DNA of 41,565 nucleotides from Nitrospirae bacterium 13_2_20CM_2_62_8 (lineage in GTDB: Bacteria > Nitrospirota > Nitrospiria > Nitrospirales > Nitrospiraceae): positions 1-41,565 of the forward strand of contig MNDM01000002.1 of assembly GCA_001914955.1 (NCBI GenBank), written 5' to 3'. Shown here piece by piece: positions 8,620 through 17,181 of the stretch. Under the pieces are notes generated by a model. It saw nothing but the letters and a program-made list of their open reading frames with translations, was not told the DNA's origin and made no database searches. Made by a program: the position numbers and the translations under genes. Position 1 is the stretch's first letter. Each line of letters starts with the position of its first letter.

Positions 8620-10173
8620 ATGAAGATTGTCACCGCCGCCCAGATGCAGGCCCTGGACCGCCGGACCATCACGGAGGCCCGCATCCCCGGCCTCACGCTG
8701 ATGAGCCGCGCCGGCGCCAGCGTCGTCGCGGCCATGGAGCGGGTCTTCGCGCCGCTGTCCGGCAAAGCGGTGGCGGTGGTCTGTGGTAAAGGGAACAACG
8801 GGGGGGACGGGTTCGTCGTCGCGCGTCTCCTGAGACAGAAACGGGCACGAGCCCGGGTCCTGCTCATGAGCCAAGCGTCCGACCTGACCGGTGACGCCAG
8901 GACGATGTATCGTCGATTCATGCGCGAGGCAGGCAAGTCCGCCGTCCACGTCTGCCCGGCCCACGATCGAACGCGAACGCTCCTTGAATCAAGCGATCTG
9001 ATCGTGGATGCCCTGCTGGGGACGGGGCTCTCCGCACCGGTCACCGGGCCATACCGGACGACGATCGAGGCCATCAATGATGCCGGACGCCCGGTGATCG
9101 CCGTCGACCTCCCTTCCGGCATTCACGCCGACACCGGGGTGGTGCTGGGGACCGCGGTACGGGCCTTCCTCACGATCACGTTCGGACTCCCCAAGCTCGG
9201 CTTGTACGTCGGCGCCGGGATTGATCATGCCGGTGAGGTCCACGTCGCCGACATCGGCATTCCCCCACGGTACGTGGACGCCGTCGACAGCCGGATCACC
9301 CTGCTGACGTTGGACTCGGTCCGCCTCCTCCTGCCCAAACGGATTCCGTCCGCGCACAAGGGCACCTATGGACATGTCGGCCTCATCGCCGGGTCGGTCG
9401 GCAAGACCGGCGCGGCCGCCCTCGCGGCCAAGGCGGCGCTGCGAGTCGGGGCCGGCCTGGTGACGGTCGCGACACCGGCGAGCGTGAACGACACGCTCGA
9501 GGCCAAGTTGCTCGAGGCGATGACCGTCCCGATGCCGGAAACCAACGCGCGAACCCTCGCCCGGTCCGGCTTGGACCGTCTCCTCTCGTTTATGAATGCC
9601 CGGAGCGCCGTGGCAGTCGGGCCCGGTCTCAGCACCCACCCGGAAACCGTCGAGCTGATCCAGGCTCTGGTTGTGAGGCTGGAGAAACCGTCCGTGCTGG
9701 ATGCGGACGCCTTGAACGCGCTAGCCGGATGCACCTCGCTGCTCGCCGAGTGCAAGATTCAGCCGATCCTCACCCCCCACCCGGGCGAAATGGCGCGCCT
9801 TGAGGAACAGGCGACCCCTCAATCGATCAATGCCGATCGAATCGGGACCGCGACCCGCTTCGCCCAGCGTTGCGGGGTCGTTCTGCTGCTGAAAGGGGCG
9901 CGGACGGTGGTGGCGCATCCGGACGGGCGAGCGTCGATCTGCCCCACTGGGAATCCCGGCATGGCCACGGCCGGAACCGGCGACGTGCTCACCGGCATGA
10001 TCGTCGGGTTCCTCGCCCAACGCCTGAGCGCATGGGATGCGGCCTGCGCCGGCGCCTACTTCCACGGACTGGCCGGAGACTTGGCGGCGGCTGAGCTGGG
10101 GCCGGCGGGCATGACCGCCGGTGATGTCATCGACCGGATTCCCTATGCCCTCGCCCAAGCGGTTCGCCACTAG
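8620..10173 (+). CDS. nnr: Bifunctional NAD(P)HX epimerase / ADP-dependent NAD(P)HX dehydratase
   Basis: This enzyme repairs hydrated NADH and NADPH. The N-terminal YjeF domain epimerises R- and S-NAD(P)HX, and the C-terminal ribokinase-like domain dehydrates S-NAD(P)HX using ADP. The 517 residues include the epimerase motif GKGNNGGDGFVVARLL starting at residue 56, VDALLGTGL and DLPSGIHADTG. The kinase-like half begins near residue 230 (HKGTYGHVGLIAGSVGKTGAAALA) and carries LTPHPGEMARL and GTGDVLTGMIVG (about residues 452-463). The length is normal for the fused form. No clear Shine-Dalgarno separates the preceding repeat from ATG 8620. The 3' end overlaps the likely start of tsaE. Confidence 0.95.
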   Translation: MKIVTAAQMQALDRRTITEARIPGLTLMSRAGASVVAAMERVFAPLSGKAVAVVCGKGNNGGDGFVVARLLRQKRARARVLLMSQASDLTGDARTMYRRFMREAGKSAVHVCPAHDRTRTLLESSDLIVDALLGTGLSAPVTGPYRTTIEAINDAGRPVIAVDLPSGIHADTGVVLGTAVRAFLTITFGLPKLGLYVGAGIDHAGEVHVADIGIPPRYVDAVDSRITLLTLDSVRLLLPKRIPSAHKGTYGHVGLIAGSVGKTGAAALAAKAALRVGAGLVTVATPASVNDTLEAKLLEAMTVPMPETNARTLARSGLDRLLSFMNARSAVAVGPGLSTHPETVELIQALVVRLEKPSVLDADALNALAGCTSLLAECKIQPILTPHPGEMARLEEQATPQSINADRIGTATRFAQRCGVVLLLKGARTVVAHPDGRASICPTGNPGMATAGTGDVLTGMIVGFLAQRLSAWDAACAGAYFHGLAGDLAAAELGPAGMTAGDVIDRIPYALAQAVRH

Positions 10174-10744
10174 TCCCCCGCTCCGATCCCGACGCTCTTC
10201 CGACCCGGACGCGGTGGCGTCGGGCATACTCGAATGGAGCTACCACTCGCGGTCGGCAGCGGACACCGATCGCCTGGGCCGCCTCGTCGGCCAGTGCTCA
10301 CAGAGAGGCGCGATCGTGGCCCTGTATGGCGACCTGGGGACCGGAAAGACGGTCTTCGTGCGCGGAGTCGCGTCCGGCCTCGGTGCATCGCCGCGCGCGG
10401 TCAGCAGTCCGACCTTTGTCCTGATCCATGAATATCAGGGCCAGTGGCCTCTCGCGCACGTGGACCTGTACCGGCTCCGAAATGCGGCGGAGCTCGAGCA
10501 TGTCGGCCTCTCGGACTACCTGGACGGCCGCACCGTCGTCGCCATTGAGTGGGCCGAGAAGGCCGGCCCGGAACTGCCGCAAGACCGGCTGGAGATTCAC
10601 CTGAGCTACGGCGAAGGACTGTCCCGGGACATTCTCCTGAAAGCCACGGGACAGTGCTCGCGCGGCGTGCTGACCTGCGTGAAGCAGCGGGGCGCGCGGT
10701 GGCGGGCCGCGGCCATGGCGCCGAAGACGGAGCGCGCACGATGA
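10145..10744 (+). CDS. tsaE: tRNA threonylcarbamoyladenosine biosynthesis ATPase TsaE
   Basis: TsaE is the P-loop ATPase that works with TsaB and TsaD to make the t6A37 modification of ANN-decoding tRNAs. It shows Walker A GDLGTGKT, then SSPTFVLIHEYQ, the VDLYRL segment and IEWAEKAG near the end of the domain. The start is uncertain. ATG 10145 (used here, 199 residues) overlaps nnr by 29 nt, whereas GTG 10214 would give 176 residues beginning right at the family homology (EWSYHS); neither has a convincing Shine-Dalgarno. The C-terminal 40 or so residues after SRDILLKATG are Arg/Ala-rich and not family-like. The TGA overlaps the ATG of the HIT gene (ATGA, 10741-10744). Confidence 0.9.
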   Translation: MPSPKRFATSPPLRSRRSSDPDAVASGILEWSYHSRSAADTDRLGRLVGQCSQRGAIVALYGDLGTGKTVFVRGVASGLGASPRAVSSPTFVLIHEYQGQWPLAHVDLYRLRNAAELEHVGLSDYLDGRTVVAIEWAEKAGPELPQDRLEIHLSYGEGLSRDILLKATGQCSRGVLTCVKQRGARWRAAAMAPKTERAR

Positions 10745-11334
10745 AGGTCGTCTGGGCGCCCTGGCGCATGGCGTACATCAAGCAGGCCCGCAAGCCGGCC
10801 AGGTGCATTTTCTGCTCGAAGGCTCGGGAGCGACGCGATGCGGCCAACCTGCTCCTGCACCGGGGACGTCACGGGTTCGTCATGATGAACCTCTTTCCGT
10901 ACAATAGCGGCCACCTGATGGTGGCGCCCTATGCGCACGTCAACAGCCCGGAGTCGTTGTCCGCCGATGCGGCGCTCGACCTGATCCGGCTGACGAATCT
11001 CTCCCTCCGGGCGCTGCGCGCCGCCATCCGGCCGGAAGGGTTCAACGTCGGGATGAACCTCGGGCGCGTCAGTGGAGCCGGGCTCGACGCGCACGTGCAC
11101 CTGCATATCGTCCCGCGCTGGAACGGCGACACAAACTTCATGCCGCTGTTCTCCGAGACCCGCGTCATCCCCGAGCATCTCCGTGAGACCTATCGCAAGC
11201 TGCGCGCGCGATTCCGGCAGATGCCCACGGAAGGTCGGGACGACTGGAGCGGGGCGGCGACGCGCGAGCCGGCACGCCTGTCGAGGAGCGGCTCGAGACG
11301 GCCGCCGAAGCGACATTCGGACCCACGCTCATGA
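10741..11334 (+). CDS. HIT-family hydrolase (Ap4A phosphorylase-like)
   Basis: This is a histidine-triad protein of 197 residues. The catalytic triad is HVHLHIVPRW, with the zinc-type pair CIFC at residues 22-25 and the preceding GFNVGMNLGRVSGAG block. It begins with VVWAPWRMAYIKQ, as in diadenosine polyphosphate phosphorylase/hydrolase-like HIT proteins, so it probably cleaves dinucleoside polyphosphates or related nucleotides in the cytoplasm; the exact substrate cannot be read from sequence. The last 30 residues are Arg/Ser/Pro-rich and low in complexity, unlike the family. It is coupled at both ends by ATGA overlaps, to tsaE upstream and the LapA-like gene downstream. Confidence 0.88.
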   Translation: MKVVWAPWRMAYIKQARKPARCIFCSKARERRDAANLLLHRGRHGFVMMNLFPYNSGHLMVAPYAHVNSPESLSADAALDLIRLTNLSLRALRAAIRPEGFNVGMNLGRVSGAGLDAHVHLHIVPRWNGDTNFMPLFSETRVIPEHLRETYRKLRARFRQMPTEGRDDWSGAATREPARLSRSGSRRPPKRHSDPRS

Positions 11335-11687
11335 TCAGACTCATCCTGGTAGGGATCCTGTTGCTGCTCTCGCTTCTCTTCTTCCTCCAGAATCAGGAGC
11401 AGGAGGTGACGTTCCGGTACTTCTCGTTGTTCCACTTCGGGATGCAGGAAGCCTCCACGCCGATTTACAAACCGATCCTCAGCGCCTTCGCCCTGGGCCT
11501 CCTCGTGGCCTCCATCCTGTTGTTTCCGGCCTGGGTTCGTGGGCGGATCGACCTGAGGCGCAAGACGAAAGCGTTGCAGGAGACGGAGGCCGATCTGGAC
11601 CGCCTGCGCAACGCCATGGAAAAGCCGCCCAGACCGCCGCAAAGCCCACGGGCTCAGGAGATCACAGAGGAAATCGTGGATGAATAA
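11331..11687 (+). CDS. LapA-domain (DUF1049) inner-membrane protein
   Basis: This is a small membrane protein of 118 residues with two hydrophobic segments (about residues 2-19 and 48-66) separated by a short loop, followed by a charged coiled-coil-like tail (KTKALQETEADLDRLRNAME). FFLQNQEQEVTFRYF after the first segment is the typical LapA/YciS-domain pattern. E. coli LapA works with LapB in controlling lipopolysaccharide assembly; no LapB is in this window, so that role is only a family-level guess. The start overlaps the HIT stop (ATGA) and the gene has no Shine-Dalgarno of its own, implying coupling. Its 3' end overlaps mutS by 8 nt. Confidence 0.85.
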   Translation: MIRLILVGILLLLSLLFFLQNQEQEVTFRYFSLFHFGMQEASTPIYKPILSAFALGLLVASILLFPAWVRGRIDLRRKTKALQETEADLDRLRNAMEKPPRPPQSPRAQEITEEIVDE

Positions 11688-14370
11688 TGACGATCTCACC
11701 CCCCTGATGCGCCAGTATCGGGAGATCAAGCACGACTACCAGGACGCGATCCTGTTTTTCCGGGTCGGCGATTTCTACGAAATGTTCTATGAGGACGCGG
11801 CGGAGGCCTCCCGGCTTCTGGCCATCGCCTTGACCTCCCGCGACAAGGCCCGCGCGGATCCCGTTCCGCTCTGCGGGGTCCCGTACCACGCGGCGACCGG
11901 CTACATCGCCAAGCTGCTCAAGGCCGGGCGGACGGTCGCCCTGTGTGAACAGGTGGAAGACCCGAAACTGGCCAAGGGGCTGGTCCGCCGCGAGGTGGTC
12001 CGTCTGTACACACCCGGCACTCTCATTGACCCCGAGCTGCTGCCTGCCATCGAGTCGAATTTTCTTGGGGCGGTGGCCGTCGCGTCCCCTCCTTCGCCCT
12101 CATCGTCACGGCACGACCCTGTGCCGCTTCTCGGGCTGGCTGCGCTGGACCTCTCCACCGGCGAGTTCTGGATCATGGAGTTTCATGGAGAACGGGCTCA
12201 GACCGATCTTCAGGATGAACTGTCACGTCTGGAGCCGCGGGAACTCCTGTACCCGAACAAGCTGCCGGCGCAGATCCAGACTCTGCTCACCCGGCTCAGA
12301 GGCCCACGCCTCTGTCCTCAGGATCCGGCCTTCTTCGACTTGCCGGGCGCAGAGCGCGCGCTGCGAGAGCAGTTCGGAGTCGGCTCCCTGGACGGGTTCG
12401 GGTGCCGCGGCCTGACCCTCGGCATCGAGGCGGCCGGGGCGGCGGTGCGGTATCTCCGAGAGACTCAGCCCAGCGCCGGTCTCGGCCATTTGCACCGCCT
12501 CCGGGTCCGCCACTCTGACCGTGAGATGCACCTGGACAGTGCCACCATCCGAAACCTGGAACTGACCAGGCCGTTGGCCGGCGACCACACCGGTCAGAAG
12601 GACGCCACCCTCCTGTCGGTCCTGGATCGGACCGTCACCGTAATGGGGAGCCGTCTGCTGCGAGAGTGGATCCTCCGGCCCCTCGTGACGCTCGGGCCCA
12701 TCCGAGCCCGTCTCGAGGCGGTGGGGGAGTTCGTGGCGCATCTCCAGGCCCGGGCCGGCCTCCGCACTGCGCTCAGAACGGTCCAGGATATCGTGCGGCT
12801 CGGCAGCAGGATCTCGTTAGGAGCCGCGAACCCTCGGGAGTTGCTGGCAGTCAAGCAGTCGGTCGCGGCGCTCCCGGAAATCCGGACGCTGCTGACATCC
12901 TTCCGCTCCTCGCTGCTCCAGGACCTGACCCGATCCTGGGATGATCTGGCCGATGTGCACGCCTTGATCGAACGCACGATCCTGCCGGATGCTCCCATCT
13001 CGACCCGCGAGGGTGGAATCATCCGGGACGGCTTCAACATCCAGTTGGACGAGCTGCGGACAGCCTGCCGGGACGGGAAAGGGTGGATCGCCCGACTGGA
13101 GGCCCAGGAACGGGAACGGACCGGCATCGAGTCACTGAAAGTGCGATTCAATCAGGTCTTCGGCTATTACATCGAGGTGACCAAGCCGAACCTGTCGCGT
13201 GTTCCCCCTCATTACAGTCGCAAGCAGACTCTCGTCAACGCGGAGCGGTTCACGACCGCCGAGTTGAAAGAGCTCGAAGAGCGGGTGACCGGCGCCGAGC
13301 AGAAGCTCCACGCGCTGGAACAGGAGCTCTTCGAGCAAGTCCGCGCCCAACTTGCCCGAGAAACGGCCCGTCTCCAGGCGATGGGGACAACCATTGCCTT
13401 GCTGGATGTGCTGGCCGTGCTGGCGGAGACGGCCGCCGTCAACCGTTATGTCCGTCCCGAGGTGGATGAAGGGGGAACGATCCGAATCCGCGAAGGCCGG
13501 CACCCGGTGGTGGAACGGCTGGACCTGGCAGGCGGGTTCATTCCCAACGATGTCCTCCTGGACCTCGAGTCCAATCGGCTGTTGTTCATCACGGGCCCGA
13601 ACATGGCCGGAAAGAGCACGTATCTCAGGCAGGTCGCGCTGATCGTGCTGCTGGCGCAGATGGGCAGTTTCGTGCCGGCGCGGGAGGCCCGCATCGGTCT
13701 CGTGGACCGCGTGTTCACGCGCGTGGGGGCCCTCGACAACCTCGCGGGCGGCCAGAGCACGTTCATGGTCGAAATGACCGAGACCGCGCAGATCCTCAAC
13801 TGTGCGACCAGCCGGAGCCTTATCCTGCTGGACGAGATCGGGCGCGGGACCAGCACCTATGACGGGCTGAGCATCGCCTGGGCGGTGGCGGAGTACATCC
13901 AGGACCGGAGGCACTTGGGCGCGCGCACCCTCTTCGCCACGCACTATCACGAGATGACCGAGCTGGCCGAGCTCCGGGAAGGGATCAAAAACTACACGGT
14001 TTCGGTCAGAGAGCGAAACGACGAAGTGCTGTTTCTAAGAAAGATCGTCGCGGGGGGAACGGACCGGAGTTATGGTATTCACGTGGCCCGGCTCGCCGGC
14101 CTGCCGGGTCCGGTCATCAGCCGGGCCCGCGAGGTCCTGGCCCAGTTAGAACGTCCCTCGGCTCATGTGGCGGAGAATTCCCTACTCAGTCCTCAGCACT
14201 CAGTACTCAGCACTCCTTCAGATGACCCCTCACTGCCGCAGCCGCACCCGATTATCGAGGAGGTGCGGCAGATGGATCTCTTCTCGATGACGCCGCTCGA
14301 AGCGCTCAACCGGCTGGCTGACCTGCAGCGTCGGCTCCAGAGTCCGATCGAGGAGGACTCGAAGACATAA
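11680..14370 (+). CDS. mutS: DNA mismatch repair protein MutS
   Basis: MutS recognises mismatches and small loops and starts mismatch repair with MutL. The 896-residue protein has the mismatch-contacting Phe-x-Glu (Phe32, Glu34 in FFRVGDFYEMF), the connector, core and clamp domains, Walker A GPNMAGKST (about residue 639), Walker B DEIGRGTSTYDG (about 718) and the FATHYHEMTEL signature. GAGGA lies about 8 nt before ATG 11680. Residues about 834-848, in the linker between the ATPase and the C-terminal tetramerisation helices, are encoded by a family-B repeat (peptide LLSPQHSVLSTP). This in-frame insertion should not harm the enzyme. It is the last gene of the plus-strand run. Confidence 0.97.
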   Translation: MNNDDLTPLMRQYREIKHDYQDAILFFRVGDFYEMFYEDAAEASRLLAIALTSRDKARADPVPLCGVPYHAATGYIAKLLKAGRTVALCEQVEDPKLAKGLVRREVVRLYTPGTLIDPELLPAIESNFLGAVAVASPPSPSSSRHDPVPLLGLAALDLSTGEFWIMEFHGERAQTDLQDELSRLEPRELLYPNKLPAQIQTLLTRLRGPRLCPQDPAFFDLPGAERALREQFGVGSLDGFGCRGLTLGIEAAGAAVRYLRETQPSAGLGHLHRLRVRHSDREMHLDSATIRNLELTRPLAGDHTGQKDATLLSVLDRTVTVMGSRLLREWILRPLVTLGPIRARLEAVGEFVAHLQARAGLRTALRTVQDIVRLGSRISLGAANPRELLAVKQSVAALPEIRTLLTSFRSSLLQDLTRSWDDLADVHALIERTILPDAPISTREGGIIRDGFNIQLDELRTACRDGKGWIARLEAQERERTGIESLKVRFNQVFGYYIEVTKPNLSRVPPHYSRKQTLVNAERFTTAELKELEERVTGAEQKLHALEQELFEQVRAQLARETARLQAMGTTIALLDVLAVLAETAAVNRYVRPEVDEGGTIRIREGRHPVVERLDLAGGFIPNDVLLDLESNRLLFITGPNMAGKSTYLRQVALIVLLAQMGSFVPAREARIGLVDRVFTRVGALDNLAGGQSTFMVEMTETAQILNCATSRSLILLDEIGRGTSTYDGLSIAWAVAEYIQDRRHLGARTLFATHYHEMTELAELREGIKNYTVSVRERNDEVLFLRKIVAGGTDRSYGIHVARLAGLPGPVISRAREVLAQLERPSAHVAENSLLSPQHSVLSTPSDDPSLPQPHPIIEEVRQMDLFSMTPLEALNRLADLQRRLQSPIEEDSKT
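14182..14216 (+). repeat. Family-B element B2 inside mutS (ACTCAG words)
   Basis: Tandem ACTCAG, CCTCAG, CACTCAGTACTCAG and CACTCC words lie in frame within the linker of MutS and encode SPQHSVLSTP. The same words form the right arm of the element between pnp and rpsO (19412-19443). Confidence 0.75.
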
Positions 14371-14400
14371 AAAAGGCGGCGCGCCGACTGGCGCGCCGCC
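14369..14400 (-). terminator. Intrinsic terminator of the exported-protein pair
   Basis: An 11-bp perfect GC stem (14375-14385 with 14390-14400) closes a 4-nt GACT loop. Read on the minus strand it is followed by six T residues (14374-14369), so it ends transcription of the two exported-protein genes. On the plus strand it sits just after the mutS stop but has no T-tract. Confidence 0.85.
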
Positions 14401-14427
14401 GCTGACCGCAAGGAAACCGCTCAGCTT

Positions 14428-15096
14428 TCAGTGACCAGCGCCCGTGTCTTCGTTGGCGCTCCACGGCGTGATGCCCGAGACCAACGTTTTCCCGCCCGGG
14501 AGCATCACGTCATACTGCATGGGCACCGTATCCTTCCCCTTCGGGGAGGTATTCAGGGTCTTCTTGGCCTCGTAGCAGGCTTTGTCGAACTCATCCTTGC
14601 CCTGACAGGCCGCCTCTTTCAATGTTCGGATGCCCCGAGGCTTGGCGGGATCCCCCGCGATCTCCGGCAGCTTTTTCACGGAGGAGATCACCCGGCGGTT
14701 TTGCTCCACCTCCTGAGCCGCGAACTCGATCAAGGTGGTCGCCGACGCGGGTGGCACTTCCTTTGCCGCTGCCGGGCCGGCGTGCGGGCGGGCCATCGAC
14801 TTCAACTGCTCCCAGACCTCCTTATTCGCCGCGTAGAACTTGAGGTTTTTCCCCGGATGAATCTTCTGCCAGTAGTAGCCGCTCTCGGCGTTTCCACCGA
14901 ACACCGCGATGTTGATCCAGACCGCTTCATCGTACGGATCCAGGATGATCACCCGGCCTTGAAGCGTGGTCGGCTTGCTCATGTCGCCCCACTCGAACCG
15001 TTCCTGGAAGGCTTCGATGGCCAGCGCGGTCGAGGTGACACCCACGACCAAGGCCACGGCGGCGGCGAACGCCCAACCTTTCCCATGAAGTCTCAT
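14428..15096 (-). CDS. Exported protein of unknown function (222 residues)
   Basis: I do not recognise a named family. Residues 1-26 form a Sec signal peptide (GWAFAAAVALVVGVTSTALA), so the mature protein should be periplasmic or released. A first domain (about 45-170) contains LQGRVIILDPYDEAVW, YYWQKIHPGKNLKFYAANK and a later segment RRVISSVKKL. A second stretch has two cysteines (ACQGKDEFDKACYEAKK), possibly a disulphide. The first domain appears related by eye to the upstream gene's product. ATG 15096 is chosen over an in-frame ATG at 15138 because AAGGAGGGAG lies directly upstream and the signal peptide starts there. It lies 77 nt downstream of its companion and is followed by an intrinsic terminator. 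Confidence 0.8.
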   Translation of the reverse strand: MRLHGKGWAFAAAVALVVGVTSTALAIEAFQERFEWGDMSKPTTLQGRVIILDPYDEAVWINIAVFGGNAESGYYWQKIHPGKNLKFYAANKEVWEQLKSMARPHAGPAAAKEVPPASATTLIEFAAQEVEQNRRVISSVKKLPEIAGDPAKPRGIRTLKEAACQGKDEFDKACYEAKKTLNTSPKGKDTVPMQYDVMLPGGKTLVSGITPWSANEDTGAGH

Positions 15097-15173
15097 AACT
15101 ACTCCCTCCTTACAGAAGCTGTTTGAGATAAAAGTCATAAGTCATAAAAAAGAGGCGCGACCGATGCTCGTGC

Positions 15174-15665
15174 TTAGTCCCCTTTCAGGACCTTGAACCC
15201 GGTGATCGTCCGACCATCCAGGGTGACCTCCATGGCCACCAGATCCTGGGACGCTTTGATGATCTGGTCCATGAGCGCCTTGTCCTTCACATACAGCCGC
15301 ACGGTCTGCGCAGCATGGTACCAGCCTGCATAGGGGTTATTCTTCTCGGTCCCGCCCTGGAAGCCCCACGAGCAGCACACGAACAGCGGGTCCGGAGGCC
15401 GCACGTCCAGATCGGACGAGGCCCGTCCACTCGGGGTCCCAGAGGCCGGCTCACCGGTGTTCCAGTATTGAATGCCGAACAGCAGTTCCCGCTCCGGATT
15501 GTCCGCCCACTGCGCCCAGACTCGACCTTTCAAGGTCTTGACCGGCTGGCCTTTCATGAGCGGTTCGCCGCCGGCCGGCGCATCGGCTGCCGCTACAAAC
15601 CCGGCCGTCAGAAAGCCAGCAAGAAACAAGACTGCCACCGCAGCTATGATTACGCCCTTATTCAT
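15174..15665 (-). CDS. Exported protein of unknown function (163 residues)
   Basis: No named family was recognised. A signal peptide (VIIAAVAVLFLAGFLTAGFVAA, cleavage near residue 27) precedes a mature domain with KTLKGRVWAQWADN, a central Trp/Cys-containing loop (VCCSWGFQGG), GWYHAAQTVRLYVKDKALMD and a final strand MEVTLDGRTITGFKVLKG. The order GRV, WY, hydrophobic-basic strand, helix, R-x-I-x-x-x-K strand parallels the downstream neighbour, suggesting paralogous OB-like domains. ATG 15665 has a perfect AAGGAGGTG Shine-Dalgarno; the in-frame ATG at 15725 does not. It is first in a two-gene unit with its own promoter at 15801-15830. Confidence 0.8.
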   Translation of the reverse strand: MNKGVIIAAVAVLFLAGFLTAGFVAAADAPAGGEPLMKGQPVKTLKGRVWAQWADNPERELLFGIQYWNTGEPASGTPSGRASSDLDVRPPDPLFVCCSWGFQGGTEKNNPYAGWYHAAQTVRLYVKDKALMDQIIKASQDLVAMEVTLDGRTITGFKVLKGD

Positions 15666-15800
15666 CCCTCGCACCTCCTTATAAGAATCAAGAAGATCAA
15701 GACCGATGTGTCCGTGTCCCCTCAAAAAAGAAGACGGCTCATGGGTTGCGCGATTGGTTTCTTTCGGTGCATCGGTGTTCCGGCGGGAAGTAAGTGCCCA

Positions 15801-15830
15801 ATCCTACTCAATCACCTTCGGGCTTGTCAA
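15801..15830 (-). promoter_or_regulatory. Sigma-70-type promoter for the exported-protein pair
   Basis: On the minus strand TTGACA (15830-15825) and TAGGAT (15806-15801) are spaced by 18 nt. The leader to ATG 15665 would be about 130 nt. The gap 15666-15919 holds this promoter and no gene. Confidence 0.7.
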
Positions 15831-15919
15831 GAAAATATTTGGCTCTCCCTCGGGCCATACAAATAAGAGAAACGCCTTTCTTAACAATTGGTTCTGAGCG
15901 TTGAGGAGGCGGGGACGAG

Positions 15920-17173
15920 TCAGTCCATAACTCCACGGAAAGCGCGGGGTGAGACCGGGCCAAGCACCGTGACTGCCAGACAAGTGAGGTCCAACAGCTC
16001 GCGGCAGAGTTGGAGGATCTGGCCCTCCGACACCCGATCGATCTCGGCCATCATTTCCTCGAGCGACGTGTACCGCCCCTGATGCAGTTCGTCCTTCGCA
16101 AGCTTGCTCATCCGGCTATGCGTGCTCTCCAAACTCAGCATCAAACTGCCCTTCATCTGGTTCCGTGCCCGTTCCAACTCCTGACGGTCCACACCGGCCG
16201 TGCGGAGTCGTCGGATCTCCCGGCAGACCAGCTCAACCACCCGCGGGGCTTCCCGCGGACGGGTGGCAGCGTACACCGTCAACGTTCCACCATCGGCGTA
16301 CGAGGAGAGGTAGGAGTAGATGGAGTACGCCAGCCCCCGCTTTTCCCGGACTTCCTGAAACAGTCGGGAGCTGACGTTCCCACCGAGCATGGCGTTCAGG
16401 GTGTGGGCGGCATATCGGTCTTTGTGCCCGAGCGAGACCCCTTTCAGGCCCAGGCAGAGGTGCGCTTGCTCGAGAGGCTTCTGCCGGACCAGCAGCCCTC
16501 CGTTCACGACAGGCGGCCATCGACTCAAACCGGGCTGGTCGCTGCGTTGGAACGAGCCGAAGGCGGTCTCCAGCGCCGGAAGCAACTCCTTCGGGTTGAA
16601 ATTGCCCGCGACGGCCACAACGGTCTGGAGGGGATGGTAGTGCGCATGGACGTAGCGCAAGAGTTGTTCTCTCGTGAAGGCCTGCACCGTCTCCCGGTCC
16701 CCCAGGATCGGACGACCGAGCGGGTGTCGCTTCAGCGTCTGCTTCGCGTGCAGCTCTTGGACCAGGTCCTCGGGATCGTCCTGGACCATCCGGATTTCCT
16801 CCAGCACGACCTGCTTCTCCTTTTCCACCTCCCGGCTCCCGAAGCGGGAATGATGAAACAGGTCCGCGAGCAACGCCAGCGCCGGCCGCAGGTGTTGATC
16901 GAGCACCTTGACGTAGAAGGTCGTCGTCTCGCGGGTCGTAAAAGCGTTCATCTCCCCGCCCAGGGCGTCAATCTCCCGCGAAATCTGGGCGGCCGACCGG
17001 GTCCGCGTTCCCTTGAAGAACATATGTTCAAGGAAGTGGGACAGACCGGCTTCTCCAGCGCCTTCATCGCGGGACCCGACGTTCACCCAGATGCCGACGG
17101 TCACCGACTTCAGCGTCGGCATCCGCTCGACGACCACCCGCACGCCATTGTCCAGCACGAGCTTCCGGTACAT
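15920..17173 (-). CDS. M16-family zinc peptidase (processing-peptidase type)
   Basis: This 417-residue M16B peptidase resembles the bacterial homologues of mitochondrial processing peptidase (YmxG/PqqL type). The inverted zinc motif HFLEH lies at residues 46-50 (His46, His50 ligands, Glu49 catalytic), and the distal glutamate region is VEKEKQVVLEEIRMVQDDPED. The C-terminal half carries the glycine-rich M16 C domain (GLAYSIYSYLSSYADGG). The substrate is unknown. ATG 17173 is chosen over GTG 17185 because GAGGGCG lies just upstream of the ATG and homology starts there (YRKLVLDNGVRV). It follows pnp within 8 nt, a gene order (rpsO-pnp-M16) widely seen in bacteria, and is the last gene of the long minus-strand run. 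Confidence 0.93.
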   Translation of the reverse strand: MYRKLVLDNGVRVVVERMPTLKSVTVGIWVNVGSRDEGAGEAGLSHFLEHMFFKGTRTRSAAQISREIDALGGEMNAFTTRETTTFYVKVLDQHLRPALALLADLFHHSRFGSREVEKEKQVVLEEIRMVQDDPEDLVQELHAKQTLKRHPLGRPILGDRETVQAFTREQLLRYVHAHYHPLQTVVAVAGNFNPKELLPALETAFGSFQRSDQPGLSRWPPVVNGGLLVRQKPLEQAHLCLGLKGVSLGHKDRYAAHTLNAMLGGNVSSRLFQEVREKRGLAYSIYSYLSSYADGGTLTVYAATRPREAPRVVELVCREIRRLRTAGVDRQELERARNQMKGSLMLSLESTHSRMSKLAKDELHQGRYTSLEEMMAEIDRVSEGQILQLCRELLDLTCLAVTVLGPVSPRAFRGVMD

Positions 17174-17181
17174 GATCGCCC

